Below, in pieces: positions 21,893 through 30,523 of a stretch of DNA of 52,354 bases. This DNA comes from an uncultured Gammaproteobacteria bacterium (GTDB taxonomy: Bacteria; Pseudomonadota; Gammaproteobacteria; Pseudomonadales; Ketobacteraceae): NCBI GenBank assembly GCA_913063125.1, contig CAJXZM010000019.1:1-52354 (forward strand), written 5' to 3'. Positions within the stretch are counted from its first letter, which is position 1, and every line of letters starts with the position of its first letter. Below the pieces are notes generated by a model, which was not told the origin of the DNA, made no database searches, and was given only the letters and a program-made list of their open reading frames with translations. The translations under genes and the position numbers were made by a program.

Positions 21893-23071
21893 CTAAAGTG
21901 TATCGTGGGTTGTTTGGATTGAGCTTTCTAAGGGGTCAATATCATCTATCTTTTCTTCTAAATCGAGGAGTTGATACTCGCCTTTAGTTTCTAATGCAAT
22001 GGTAACAGCAGCTAGTGAATCGTTCTTCCAGTACCAACCATGTGTGCCTGCAAAAATCGTGGTTAAGGAACCGTTCGCCTGGTTAGCTGTGTCTTTTTTG
22101 AAACTCTTGAAGTAACCGCTCGTATCACCTGCTGGTTCGCCATGAAAATCATAGAATAGCGATGTGCCTTCTGTTTTCCACGTGTATTCAAGCGTTGCCC
22201 CTTTTGCCAGGTAAAGCTTGTATTCCTTATCTCCTCTGGCTGGAATGTCTATGCTAATTGAATCCTTTCGCTGTATTTGCTCAGGTTCATCAATATCTTT
22301 CTCTGAAGAAACTGTGCTGTTTTCCATCGCTTGAGTTGGTTGGCTACTCACTACAAATTCTTCCGGATTACTGGTATGAGCATAACCGTGCATCTGCATT
22401 AGGAAAAGCAGACTTCCCGCCACTATTAGCCCATAATTTGCGATCAAGCTGAAGGTCTGGAACGTGCTGCGTTTACGCCAAGCGGCAACCAACAGCAACA
22501 TCACGGCAAGCGCGCTGACTTGTCCCAATTCGATGCCAACATTAAAGGAAATGATATTAAGTAACAGGCTGTCTTCACTCAGTGGCAATTCCTGTAATCG
22601 AGTGGACAAACCAAAGCCGTGAATCAGTCCCAGACCAATAATCATAAGCATCATACTGGGTGGATTAGTGTTCAGGTACTTACGGAAACCGTCAATATTG
22701 GCAAAAGCGATATAACATACACTTAAACCAATCACCGCATCGATGAGAAAGTAGTTAAGCTGTATTCCATTAAACGTCGCGTAGATCAAGGTCACACTAT
22801 GACCCAGCGTAAACGCGGTGACGTATTTGGCGATATCGCGGAAGGTGCTCAGGAAAAATATGATGCCGAACACAAATAGTAGATGGTCGTAACCCGACAA
22901 CATATGCGTTGCCCCAAGCCACATATAGCGTAAATTACCGCCTTCAATAATAGCCAGTTTATCGGCCTCGGACATGCCATGTGCGTAGGCGACTTGCGCC
23001 ACCACACTAGAAATTAACAATCCTGCAACTAGATAGAACAGTCGCACAGATAAAGTTGTTCTGGATAACAC
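21893..23071 (-). CDS. HupE/UreJ family membrane protein
   Basis: A 392-residue protein from GTG 23071 (AGGAGA eight bases upstream); longer frames start in non-coding sequence. A signal peptide ends VAYAHG. The family core follows: LGATHMLSGYDHLLFVFGI, FTLGHSVTLI, GLIHGFGLS and FNVGIELGQVSAL. The conserved His/Asp residues in the helices are those expected to bind a metal. HupE/UreJ proteins are nickel/cobalt-type permeases. Unusually, a 150-residue hydrophilic C-terminal domain (after HTSNPEE) is attached; its GDKEYKLYLAKG and YDFHGEP pattern looks like a small periplasmic beta domain. Confidence 0.75.
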   Translation of the reverse strand: MLSRTTLSVRLFYLVAGLLISSVVAQVAYAHGMSEADKLAIIEGGNLRYMWLGATHMLSGYDHLLFVFGIIFFLSTFRDIAKYVTAFTLGHSVTLIYATFNGIQLNYFLIDAVIGLSVCYIAFANIDGFRKYLNTNPPSMMLMIIGLGLIHGFGLSTRLQELPLSEDSLLLNIISFNVGIELGQVSALAVMLLLVAAWRKRSTFQTFSLIANYGLIVAGSLLFLMQMHGYAHTSNPEEFVVSSQPTQAMENSTVSSEKDIDEPEQIQRKDSISIDIPARGDKEYKLYLAKGATLEYTWKTEGTSLFYDFHGEPAGDTSGYFKSFKKDTANQANGSLTTIFAGTHGWYWKNDSLAAVTIALETKGEYQLLDLEEKIDDIDPLESSIQTTHDTL

Positions 23072-23248
23072 GTTGTCATTCTCCTGAATAGGGTTATATT
23101 TATTTTCCGACCTAACAGTTAGCGCAAGCACTACTATTAAGTAAAAATCTGAAGATAAGGAATTTAATTGGCAAACCACAGTCCGCAACAAATCCACCAC
23201 GGATCTTATGCAGAACTAGATTTTAACTACAGTGGGGTATTGCCCGAA

Positions 23249-23656
23249 TTATTTGATGGGCGGAGCACGCAGAGGGGGGTGGAATAAGTAATAGCAGGTG
23301 GCAAATAATTTTTCATAAAACCTCGATCTATAGAGGCAAACCAAGCGGGGCTCAATCAGGAAAAAACCGATCAAAAGAAGAATTAATACTGGTGTGGTTA
23401 ATACGATTGTTTTCTTTATCAAATTGTCAGGACTGACATCAATTGCAGCAGGGTGATGATCAACATGGCGATTGGTCAAGTCAAAATCATGTAGTATCGA
23501 TGCGGTATGTACAGAAACAACATGCCCAGATACATCTGCATGTTCATTATGCTCAAGATGCATGTGCAGCCGATTAGTCTGCGTTAGTAACAGTGCAAGA
23601 CCGAGACACAGAATTAGCAGATACTGTAAAATGAGATTGTAATCGATTTTTTGCAT
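23249..23656 (-). CDS. Small His-rich membrane protein
   Basis: About 135 residues from ATG 23656. One N-terminal hydrophobic helix (LILQYLLILCLGLALLLT), a His-rich loop (HMHLEHNEH, HVDHHPA) and a second helix (VLILLLIGFFLIEP). It precedes the hupE-like gene on the same strand with a 177-bp gap. Likely part of the same metal-related gene set. No family name can be given. Confidence 0.55.
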   Translation of the reverse strand: MQKIDYNLILQYLLILCLGLALLLTQTNRLHMHLEHNEHADVSGHVVSVHTASILHDFDLTNRHVDHHPAAIDVSPDNLIKKTIVLTTPVLILLLIGFFLIEPRLVCLYRSRFYEKLFATCYYLFHPPLRAPPIK

Positions 23657-23689
23657 TGCAGCCGAGTTTATACCATGCAATACCACGAT

Positions 23690-24135
23690 TCAAGCTGGCA
23701 GCCTCTCAGTTATCAGGGTTAAAAGTGCTTTGGAGTAGGGTTATGCTAGCAAGATGTTCTTGTGATCAGGCATTCTGTTCTCGAAGAGGCTTTACCTTTT
23801 CGCCTACCTTCATCGCTTTGCCCATATATCAATTTACTGATGTTAAAGTATCGTCTTTAATTGGACATCTCAACGACAAAGAAGGCGCACCCTAGGGACT
23901 TAGAGATTTAACCCATCATAGCTGTACCACATACCCTAACTTTCATCATTCATGATACTGTCTGTGTAGTGGAGCAGGTGGTTTGTGACGTTCGACCAGA
24001 CTCAGCACTTGTCAATAACGCCACAGGTATTGTACTCTGCCCTTTCGCAGGCACTTAAACTGTTATATCGCCAGTGACCAACGCTCTACAGCTCTTGGTA
24101 TCACTGACTTGGATATTGGTTCAATGGCGTGTAGA
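23690..24135. other. Stretch without a supported gene
   Basis: About 450 bp. A 79-codon + strand frame (23656-23895) overlaps the divergent gene and lacks coding character. No clear RNA gene or promoter is seen apart from the presumed promoter for the minus-strand gene set. Confidence 0.35.
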
Positions 24136-24369
24136 TTCCCGTCGTTTCCACCAAATGAAGGTTCGCAAGAACCTATGAAGCCTGCAAGACCGATTCATTA
24201 CCGGTTTTGCGGGCTTTTTTGTGGAAATTATTGCGCCTTAAAATCTAATTTAGTGCCATTTGTACTGAGATTTAACTTTCAGGTGGTACTAAGTTGGACT
24301 ATTTACAACGGAACACATCCTCTAATATCTATTATTTTCGGTATCAGTTACCTGTAAAGTTAAAGTGTT
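24136..24369 (+). repeat. Attachment-type repeat at ssrA 3' end, copy 2
   Basis: TTCCCGTCGTTTCCACCA (24136-24153) then terminator and flank as in copy 1. It probably marks the outer, right-hand edge of stacked ssrA islands. Sequences after 24369 differ from those after copy 1. Confidence 0.75.
24178..24221 (+). terminator. Rho-independent terminator after ssrA 3' end, copy 2
   Basis: AAGCCTGCAAGACCG with CGGTTTTGCGGGCTT and a T run; the same hairpin as copy 1 with G-T changes. Confidence 0.8.
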
Positions 24370-24524
24370 TTTCTGGTATGCGTGAGATTAAGCTCACCCT
24401 CAAAACCACGAATAAGAAGCAAGCGTTGGAGCGGGGTAGTTCGATACTTCAATGTATTCGTTAGCTAAGGTGTGTATTAAACATGAGATTAGCATAAGAC
24501 ACTCTCGATCAAATAAACCGCCTT

Positions 24525-24794
24525 GTGTACCAAAATTTACTGCTGACATATGAATACTCCAGCTTCAATAAACGTGATGTGCCGGAGGGTGCTCAGGGTT
24601 ATATTGCATCCACCGTAAGATTCATAGGAAAGCAACTTGAGGACAAAGAGCCTACATACGGGAAGATGGAAACTATTGCTTTTCTTGAGCGAGAGGGGAT
24701 TGATTACAACCGAGGAAGCAGCAAGTCCTCGGCTTTATTCCAAATGGTTGCACCTCCAAGAGGCATTGGTTTTTTTAGGGAACGTACAGTTTGA
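24525..24794 (+). CDS. Hypothetical small protein
   Basis: An 89-residue frame from GTG 24525. The middle (GYIASTVRFIGKQLEDKEPT, METIAFLEREGIDYNRG) looks protein-like. The C-terminal part is less so, suggesting a fragment. No ribosome site of note and no family recognised. First possible gene right of the ssrA repeat. Confidence 0.35.
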   Translation: MYQNLLLTYEYSSFNKRDVPEGAQGYIASTVRFIGKQLEDKEPTYGKMETIAFLEREGIDYNRGSSKSSALFQMVAPPRGIGFFRERTV

Positions 24795-25102
24795 ATCGCA
24801 GTTGCAGTGTGCAATCGATGCGTGCCAACCAAAAATAGAACAAGTCAATACTGCCGACCGTTAAAACGTCGGCTGATTGAGGTAGTGGCCACAATTCATC
24901 ATATTTCAAACGTAATGCTTCCAGAATTAGTAGTCATTATATGGCTTCATTCTACTAATCGGAGTCTAGATATGATCGTTAGAATATATTCACTAGCCAC
25001 TTGTTTTTTTATGTGTTGCAATTTTACTGGTTGCTTTACCTATTATTACGATGGGGTCAATCTAGACTTTGTCACCGTCAAACACGATTTACTCATTTGC
25101 TT

Positions 25103-25519
25103 ATGAAAAATACGCACCGTAATTATGCTATTTATATCGTGTTTTGGTTTATGACGGTTTGTCTTGGTCTTCTATCAAGGTCGAGCTATGTACCGCTACC
25201 AAATTTCTTGAGAGCGTACGCTGGGGATACTATTTGGGCATCAATGGTCTTTTTTCTATTTTGTATAATATGTTCCAAATGGAAAACACAGTACGTTGCA
25301 TTGTTAGCGGTGTTATTTTGTTTTTCTATAGAAATCTCTCAGCTTTATCATGCACCATGGATAGATGGTATTAGAAGCAATGGGCTGGGTGGGCTTGTTC
25401 TCGGATTTGGCTTCAAATATAGCGACCTGATATGCTACCTAATCGGCGTGTTGCTTGGGGCGGCTATTGATTGGGTGTTATTCTCTAGAGCACAAAAAGC
25501 TGTGTTTAATAAGGCGTAG
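25103..25519 (+). CDS. DUF2809 family membrane protein
   Basis: A 138-residue protein from ATG 25103. Four membrane helices and the family features GLLSRSS near the N-terminus, LPNFLRAYAGDTIWASMVF, and a polar FSIEISQLYHAPW. Matches DUF2809 small inner-membrane proteins of unknown function. The longer frame from 25001 is probably not used. Preceding 24795-25102 holds no other supported gene. Confidence 0.7.
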   Translation: MKNTHRNYAIYIVFWFMTVCLGLLSRSSYVPLPNFLRAYAGDTIWASMVFFLFCIICSKWKTQYVALLAVLFCFSIEISQLYHAPWIDGIRSNGLGGLVLGFGFKYSDLICYLIGVLLGAAIDWVLFSRAQKAVFNKA

Positions 25520-25802
25520 CAATTGCTTCTATTTGCATTAAGTGCCAGGCATATGGACCTGAATGAACTCGAATAAACAGTGCAGGGTTGGTAGCTTACT
25601 TGACCAATGCAGTGCGGGCACCGCAAACAATTGAAGTGTTTAAGATATTGGTGGCCTAAATTAATATGTGTAGGTGATACGTAAAGCCTTCTGAATCTAG
25701 TTGAAAGTACCTGTTTTGTACATGTGAATATGCTGTCGTACAGCGTTAGGCTAAGGCGTATCCGAATCTAATCTGATTGCTAATCTGAAGGGAGAATGTA
25801 CA

Positions 25803-27401
25803 ATGCTGCTTCAAAAAGACCGAGTTAACGGCGTATATTCTATGGGCAATATTACATTCACCTCTTATCTAAGCTCACCTGTACGATGGATCAAGGGGTT
25901 TAGCAAAACGCAAGATATCGTGTTCTTATACCTGCTTGCTTTAATTCCGAGATTAATATTTGTCGCAATTGCAGGGCAGGGGCCTTTAAGCCTTGATGAA
26001 ATTGAGTATGACCGAATTGCTTGGTATTTATCCGAGGGAGAGGGGTTCTTATGGTATTTTGGATTGGAATGTACATTTAGGCCACCCGTTTACGCAGCAT
26101 TTATCGGTCTGATTTATTTTATTGCAGGCCCTGACTATTACATTGCAAGGCTTGTTCAAACTTTTGTAATTGCAACACAAAGCGTTATTACCTATCTAAT
26201 TGCAAGAGAACTTTTTAGCCGCAAAGTTAGTTTGCTCTCAGGGCTAATCGTTGCACTGTACCTTACGTTGATATGTTTTTCTGTAACGTTGATGTCAGAA
26301 AATCTTTTTATATCTTTTCTTTTGCTTTCGCTGTTGTTTATGTTGAGGTTTCATCGCTATAGAACTTATAAGTACACAGCGCTAACGGGTTTTTTCCTAA
26401 TGTTGGGGATACTTACTCGGCCTTCGTTGGGGCCATTTGTTTTATTGTTATTACCTTGGTTTTACTGGCCTCAAAAAGACCTAAAGTTAACCCTTCGTCA
26501 TATTGGGTGCTTGGCTTTAATTATTCTCATACCTGTCTCGATGTGGGTATATAGAAACTACCAAGTTACGGGAGAGTTTGTTTATATCGATAGTCGTGCT
26601 GGCTACAATTTATATATAGGGTATAACGAACAGTCGCCAGGTAATTTCCATATGCAATCGGCGACGGAGTTATTGTTTAAGCATGTTGAAAACACGATTA
26701 ACGCTGTAGCCCCTGAGATTTCACGTTCCAAAGGTCATGGGATGTTTAGTCGTGAAATAAGATCTTACGAGACGCGTAAGCACATTTCCTATGAGCAATA
26801 CCCTTTAGATAATGCTCCAAGTGATGTGTGGTTTGATCGTTACGGAAAAGAACAGGCTTTGTCTTTTATGCGTGACCACCCGTGGGATGCGTTGATGTTA
26901 GTCCCAAAGAAATTCATGTATTTTTGGAACTTAGAGCATCGTATTTTATTGTTTGGGTATTCGCAAGGAGTCATCGGGCACCTCCCGACAATTCCACTAG
27001 CTATTCTTTTTTTCTGTTTGTTGGCTCCTTTCGTGTTCATTGTGATTGGTTCGATTTTATATTTAACAACGTCACGTTTGAACGTTAAGACTCTATTGTT
27101 ATTGACTCCCGTTGCTTATCTTACTGTTATGCATAGCTTAACGTTTGGCGATGCCCGCTTTCATTACCCTATTGTCCCCATTTTGGCAATATTTGCTTCA
27201 GGAGCAGTGTTTAATATGTCAATTTTTGGTGGTAATGGTATCAAAATGTTTGCTAGGGAGACTTTGCTTTGGCGAAAGATATTAGGGGTTGGCCTTATTT
27301 CACTGTTTGTTTTCATGTGGAGTTACGGCTTATATGAATCGCTAGGTAAATGGATTACGGTCTTTGGGCCGAGTGGCCATCATAGTTATTTAAGCTTCTA
27401 G
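25803..27401 (+). CDS. GT39-type membrane glycosyltransferase
   Basis: A 532-residue protein with about 10-12 membrane helices. The first periplasmic loop carries LDEIEYDRIAWYLSEGEGF, the conserved acidic DE-type motif of ArnT/PMT-like glycosyltransferase 39 enzymes, then FRPPVYAAFIG. Such enzymes transfer sugars from polyprenyl-phosphate donors to lipids or proteins at the outer face of the inner membrane. ATG 25803 has GAAGGGAG upstream. C-terminal part DARFHYPIVPILAIFASG is typical. Acceptor cannot be told from the sequence. It stands alone before a lipoprotein gene. Confidence 0.75.
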   Translation: MLLQKDRVNGVYSMGNITFTSYLSSPVRWIKGFSKTQDIVFLYLLALIPRLIFVAIAGQGPLSLDEIEYDRIAWYLSEGEGFLWYFGLECTFRPPVYAAFIGLIYFIAGPDYYIARLVQTFVIATQSVITYLIARELFSRKVSLLSGLIVALYLTLICFSVTLMSENLFISFLLLSLLFMLRFHRYRTYKYTALTGFFLMLGILTRPSLGPFVLLLLPWFYWPQKDLKLTLRHIGCLALIILIPVSMWVYRNYQVTGEFVYIDSRAGYNLYIGYNEQSPGNFHMQSATELLFKHVENTINAVAPEISRSKGHGMFSREIRSYETRKHISYEQYPLDNAPSDVWFDRYGKEQALSFMRDHPWDALMLVPKKFMYFWNLEHRILLFGYSQGVIGHLPTIPLAILFFCLLAPFVFIVIGSILYLTTSRLNVKTLLLLTPVAYLTVMHSLTFGDARFHYPIVPILAIFASGAVFNMSIFGGNGIKMFARETLLWRKILGVGLISLFVFMWSYGLYESLGKWITVFGPSGHHSYLSF

Positions 27402-27523
27402 ATATTTTTTCCTGAGTATATTGCGGATTTCAAAATTAACGTAATGACTATTCATTGACCACTTGGTGTGAAGAGGTTAGACTTTGGAACAGGAATAACA
27501 ATAATATATATGGAATGGATGCT

Positions 27524-28186
27524 ATGAAAAAATTATATCGGTTAACCCTTATTTCTCTTCTTACCCTAACAGCTTTTGTTTCTAGTGGCTGCAAAAAAGA
27601 AGGTCTAGATTTACCTCCACTGTCTGAATATCAAGAAAGTGAGGGGTGGTATGAAGACGCTTTTGTTCGTGTGTATAACAGTGACATAGCTGATGAAGGG
27701 GTAGAGAAAATTTTTACCCATCCTTGGTTTGTATTGAAACCCGCTAATTCTGATTCGGTTGTTGTTTTGCAATTGATAAAAACTGATAAGGATCCTGAAG
27801 AGGCCTGTGACCCGTTTAACCCTAGGGATTATCAAGGTGAAGATTTTCAAGCATGTGGTCACGTCGTTCTCCGTGGACTACCTGCCTGGGCAGATATAAG
27901 CGATTTGGAAAAAGCTTATTTCAACAATGAAATTCCTGTTTATATTCGGGGAGAGCTTAGGGGGGTAGAGGCAGAAGACTCAGTTGATTTTATTTTAGAT
28001 GAGTCAAAGTTTTATGCATGCAGGTTTGAGTATCAATACGTTCTTCATAACAGTAATACTTTTGCTGAGGTTATGCTTGAAAACTCAGGGCTTCGAGAAG
28101 CTATAGAGGCTGGAGGGAGTGAGATCAATTTGGGGACTTCTGCATGGGGAAAGGATTCATGGAAAGATTGTCAGTATGAATTCTAG
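27524..28186 (+). CDS. Hypothetical lipoprotein
   Basis: A 220-residue lipoprotein: MKKLYRLTLISLLTLTAFVS then lipobox SSGC and a Lys-rich mature start. The mature domain has several Cys (EEACDPFNP, FQACGH, KFYACRF, WKDCQY) that could form disulfides. An alternative start is ATG 27515. No family recognised. Followed by a strong terminator. Confidence 0.65.
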   Translation: MKKLYRLTLISLLTLTAFVSSGCKKEGLDLPPLSEYQESEGWYEDAFVRVYNSDIADEGVEKIFTHPWFVLKPANSDSVVVLQLIKTDKDPEEACDPFNPRDYQGEDFQACGHVVLRGLPAWADISDLEKAYFNNEIPVYIRGELRGVEAEDSVDFILDESKFYACRFEYQYVLHNSNTFAEVMLENSGLREAIEAGGSEINLGTSAWGKDSWKDCQYEF

Positions 28187-28214
28187 TAAGACTTTAGTGT
28201 TTTTTAGATGAATT

Positions 28215-28254
28215 AAGATAAGGCTCTTTTTCTAAAGGGTCTTATCTTTTTTTT
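28215..28254 (+). terminator. Rho-independent terminator
   Basis: A 15-bp stem AAGATAAGGCTCTTT / AAAGGGTCTTATCTT with two G-T pairs, 4-base loop and an eight-T run, 29 bp after the lipoprotein stop. Confidence 0.85.
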
Positions 28255-28358
28255 GGATGTTTCTTTGTGTGTGGGCCTGGCATAAACGGCGTGTTTAGGG
28301 TCGTGCTGTACAGTATTTAGAAGACAGGCTAAAATTACTGGGTAGAAACGTAACTAGG

Positions 28359-28517
28359 TTGGTGCAAAGTCATTACAAATTATCAATTGGACGGATTGTT
28401 GCCTTGCTTGTGTTGGTTTTTATATCAGTATTCACCAACGCGCGTTCTGTCACTTTAGGTATCAGCTTTTCAATTCCACCCTATGTGATTTTGGTAGATT
28501 GCTATAGCTTTAAGTAG
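28359..28517 (+). pseudogene. 5' remnant of a periplasmic solute-binding protein gene
   Basis: The frame gives a signal peptide (RIVALLVLVFISVFTNARS) followed by VTLGISFSIPPYVI, the start of a mature family-3 solute-binding protein, then ends abruptly. The last codons run into the 3' end of the opposite-strand solute-binding gene, so the rest was deleted at that junction. Confidence 0.6.
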
Positions 28518-29263
28518 GCCTCGTACTCTTTGTAGATCTTGTCCAGTGTTCCATTGGTTTTGATTTCTTGTATGGCAATGTTGGCTTTGTCACGCATATT
28601 CTTATCTTTAAATGCAATATGGGAATAGACGTCGGGCCAAAGTCTATGGATCACAAAGTCACTTGCATCGATACTTTTTCTTTCTTTATACATTGGGGCC
28701 TTGATGTCATTGAGGAATATATATACATCACCAACGCGCACGTCCTTTTTCCCTATAGCTACTAATTTGGTGGTTTCACTAGGAAGGGCGTATTCATAAT
28801 ACAGGGGATTGGCTAGCGCCATTTTCTTATATTCTTCACCTAATAAATCGGTTGCTCCCTGATAGGCTGCAATCGATTTACCTTGTAAATCAGATGTTTG
28901 GTTAATGACCATTTTATTTTCTGCTTTTGATACAGCAACATCGGTATAGCGGAAGATGGGGGCGGATAAGTACGCATCGGTGTCTGAATTGGGGAAAATA
29001 TTACAGGCTGCATCGATCCTTATGTCGGCTTTCATTTCTCGAAGTAGCCGAGTATTACTCATGAAGATAAATTGCACCTCGTATTCAGGTAATAACTTAA
29101 AGATTTCTTTGGTAATATCCAAAAATAGCCCACGTTCACCCTCCTCAATAAAAAAGGGTTCAAAATTACCAACGCCCACCCGCAACACCTGCTTTGCGGG
29201 CAACAATTGTGAGGCAAATAAGAGCACCAATGTCGGTATGATGTATTTTAAAAAACGTGCCAT
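28502..29263 (-). CDS. Family-3 periplasmic solute-binding protein
   Basis: A 253-residue protein from ATG 29263. Signal peptide (KYIIPTLVLLFASQLLPA), then the SBP_bac_3 pattern LRVGVGNFEPFFIE, ADIRIDAACNI, and DLQGKSIAAYQGATDLLG. It ends in FKDKNMRDKANIAIQEIKTNGTLDKIYKEYEA-type helix. Such proteins bind amino acids or small polar compounds; no ABC permease genes are adjacent, so it may serve signalling. The frame upstream of 29263 lacks coding character. Confidence 0.75.
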   Translation of the reverse strand: MARFLKYIIPTLVLLFASQLLPAKQVLRVGVGNFEPFFIEEGERGLFLDITKEIFKLLPEYEVQFIFMSNTRLLREMKADIRIDAACNIFPNSDTDAYLSAPIFRYTDVAVSKAENKMVINQTSDLQGKSIAAYQGATDLLGEEYKKMALANPLYYEYALPSETTKLVAIGKKDVRVGDVYIFLNDIKAPMYKERKSIDASDFVIHRLWPDVYSHIAFKDKNMRDKANIAIQEIKTNGTLDKIYKEYEAYLKL

Positions 29264-29412
29264 AGGTCGTTGGTGAAACGTCCGGTTTGTGGGGCCTCTG
29301 GTCAGGGAGGGGTTCACTAAGCATAGGCCATTTTTAGATAGGTGGCTACCTGGGTTGGACGAAGCAAATTCTGGGCCGTTGATTTCAGAGAAAGTGTTCT
29401 ATTATTAACCCC

Positions 29413-29664
29413 TTAGATTACGTGGACCAATTTTTTCTTAACCGTGGTGCCTTTAATAATATAGAATTCCCAAGGCTGTAGATTACAGGAATTGGGTGCA
29501 AGCATGGCTAGGTCAAGGCACCTGTTTGGGATTTCATCTGGAACAGGTTCATCGGTAAATCGTCGTATCGAGCGGTGAGTTTCAACAACCATCTCAAACT
29601 CTTTTACGTCTATTTCAGGTAATTCTGTTTGAGAAATTGATGGTATAGCTGAATCCATGGGCAC
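29413..29664 (-). pseudogene. Nitroreductase, N-terminal fragment
   Basis: 83 residues containing the start of a nitroreductase: VETHRSIRRFTDEPVPDEI and MLAPNSCNLQPWEFYI (FMN-binding Arg and Ser/Asn residues). It stops after KKKLVHVI, whereas full enzymes have about 200 residues. Decayed. Confidence 0.75.
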
Positions 29665-29719
29665 TCCATTTTGTTTGATTGAAACGATCAGGATATAGTA
29701 CGGGAGTAGGCTTTTGGCG

Positions 29720-30213
29720 TTACTTCATACCACCTTCTGATTTCAGTTTGCGTTGTAGTGTACGCTCACTCATTCCCAGTTGATTTGCAAAAATGATAAC
29801 CCTTTATCACTTGAGGATAGTGTTTGTGATATGAGTATTCGTAGTGGTTGTGAACACGTAGGATTGTTTGATTTCTCTGAAGTACTAAGGTCAATAGACT
29901 CAATGTTATCGACACGAACAGGTTTAATTCTATATTCTTTTTGAAGGGCGTTTGTATCAACGGTAGCACCTGAAAATGTTTGGCTAAAATAGATATCTGT
30001 TTTAAATATATCTTGATAGCGTTGGTAATCTCTCGGCTTTTTATGTGTAAAATAAATAGCTTTTGCAACTAAACCGGTCTCAATTACTTTTTCTCTCATT
30101 CTAACCTTTGGAGTGGTGAAACCGCTTATGATGAACCTGGTATGCCGTCCCTTGAAAATATTGAAAAAAACGTTAGTAAATATGAAGTAGGTTTGGTCTT
30201 TTTCGAACCCCAA
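29720..30213 (-). pseudogene. AraC-family regulator remnant
   Basis: The minus strand holds in one frame KAIYFTHKKPRDYQRYQDIF and GATVDTNALQKEYR, the style of an arabinose-binding-type N-terminal domain. In another frame the helix-turn-helix end ANQLGMSERTLQRKLKSEGG ends at 29720. The frames do not join and the N-terminus is missing, so it is frameshifted and truncated. It was probably the regulator of the neighbouring decayed nitroreductase. Confidence 0.6.
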
Positions 30214-30489
30214 AATTTTCGGGGAGAAGGGGATGAGCCGCTTTTATTTGAGGCTTATGGACCGACCTCTAGCGGTACGAGTGATACCTATGTTTATGAT
30301 TTTATTGACCGAGACCCTACCTCTATCTTTACGTATTCAGCGGATTCATTAATGCGTGGGTTTTATGTGCATGAGCCTGTTTATTCCCCAAATGGTGAGT
30401 TTTCACTAATGGCTGCTGGTGGAATATCGGGTAATGAATTCAACTCTCCAGGGTATGGGGTCGGTATTGTATTATTCAATAATAATTAG
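30142..30489 (+). CDS. Hypothetical protein or C-terminal fragment
   Basis: 115 residues from ATG 30142. The reading frame continues upstream (NLWSGETAYDEPG) to a stop near 30079 without a start, so this may be the 3' end of a larger gene. The text PNGEFSLMAAGGISGNEF recalls a beta-propeller. It overlaps the AraC remnant on the other strand. Confidence 0.4.
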   Translation: MPSLENIEKNVSKYEVGLVFFEPQNFRGEGDEPLLFEAYGPTSSGTSDTYVYDFIDRDPTSIFTYSADSLMRGFYVHEPVYSPNGEFSLMAAGGISGNEFNSPGYGVGIVLFNNN

Positions 30490-30523
30490 TTGAGCGGTAT
30501 TTGATAGATTGGCAACAGAGTAT

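Noticed and set aside
23656..23895. 79-codon + strand frame
   Set aside because: Overlaps the start of a His-rich membrane gene on the other strand and lacks coding character.
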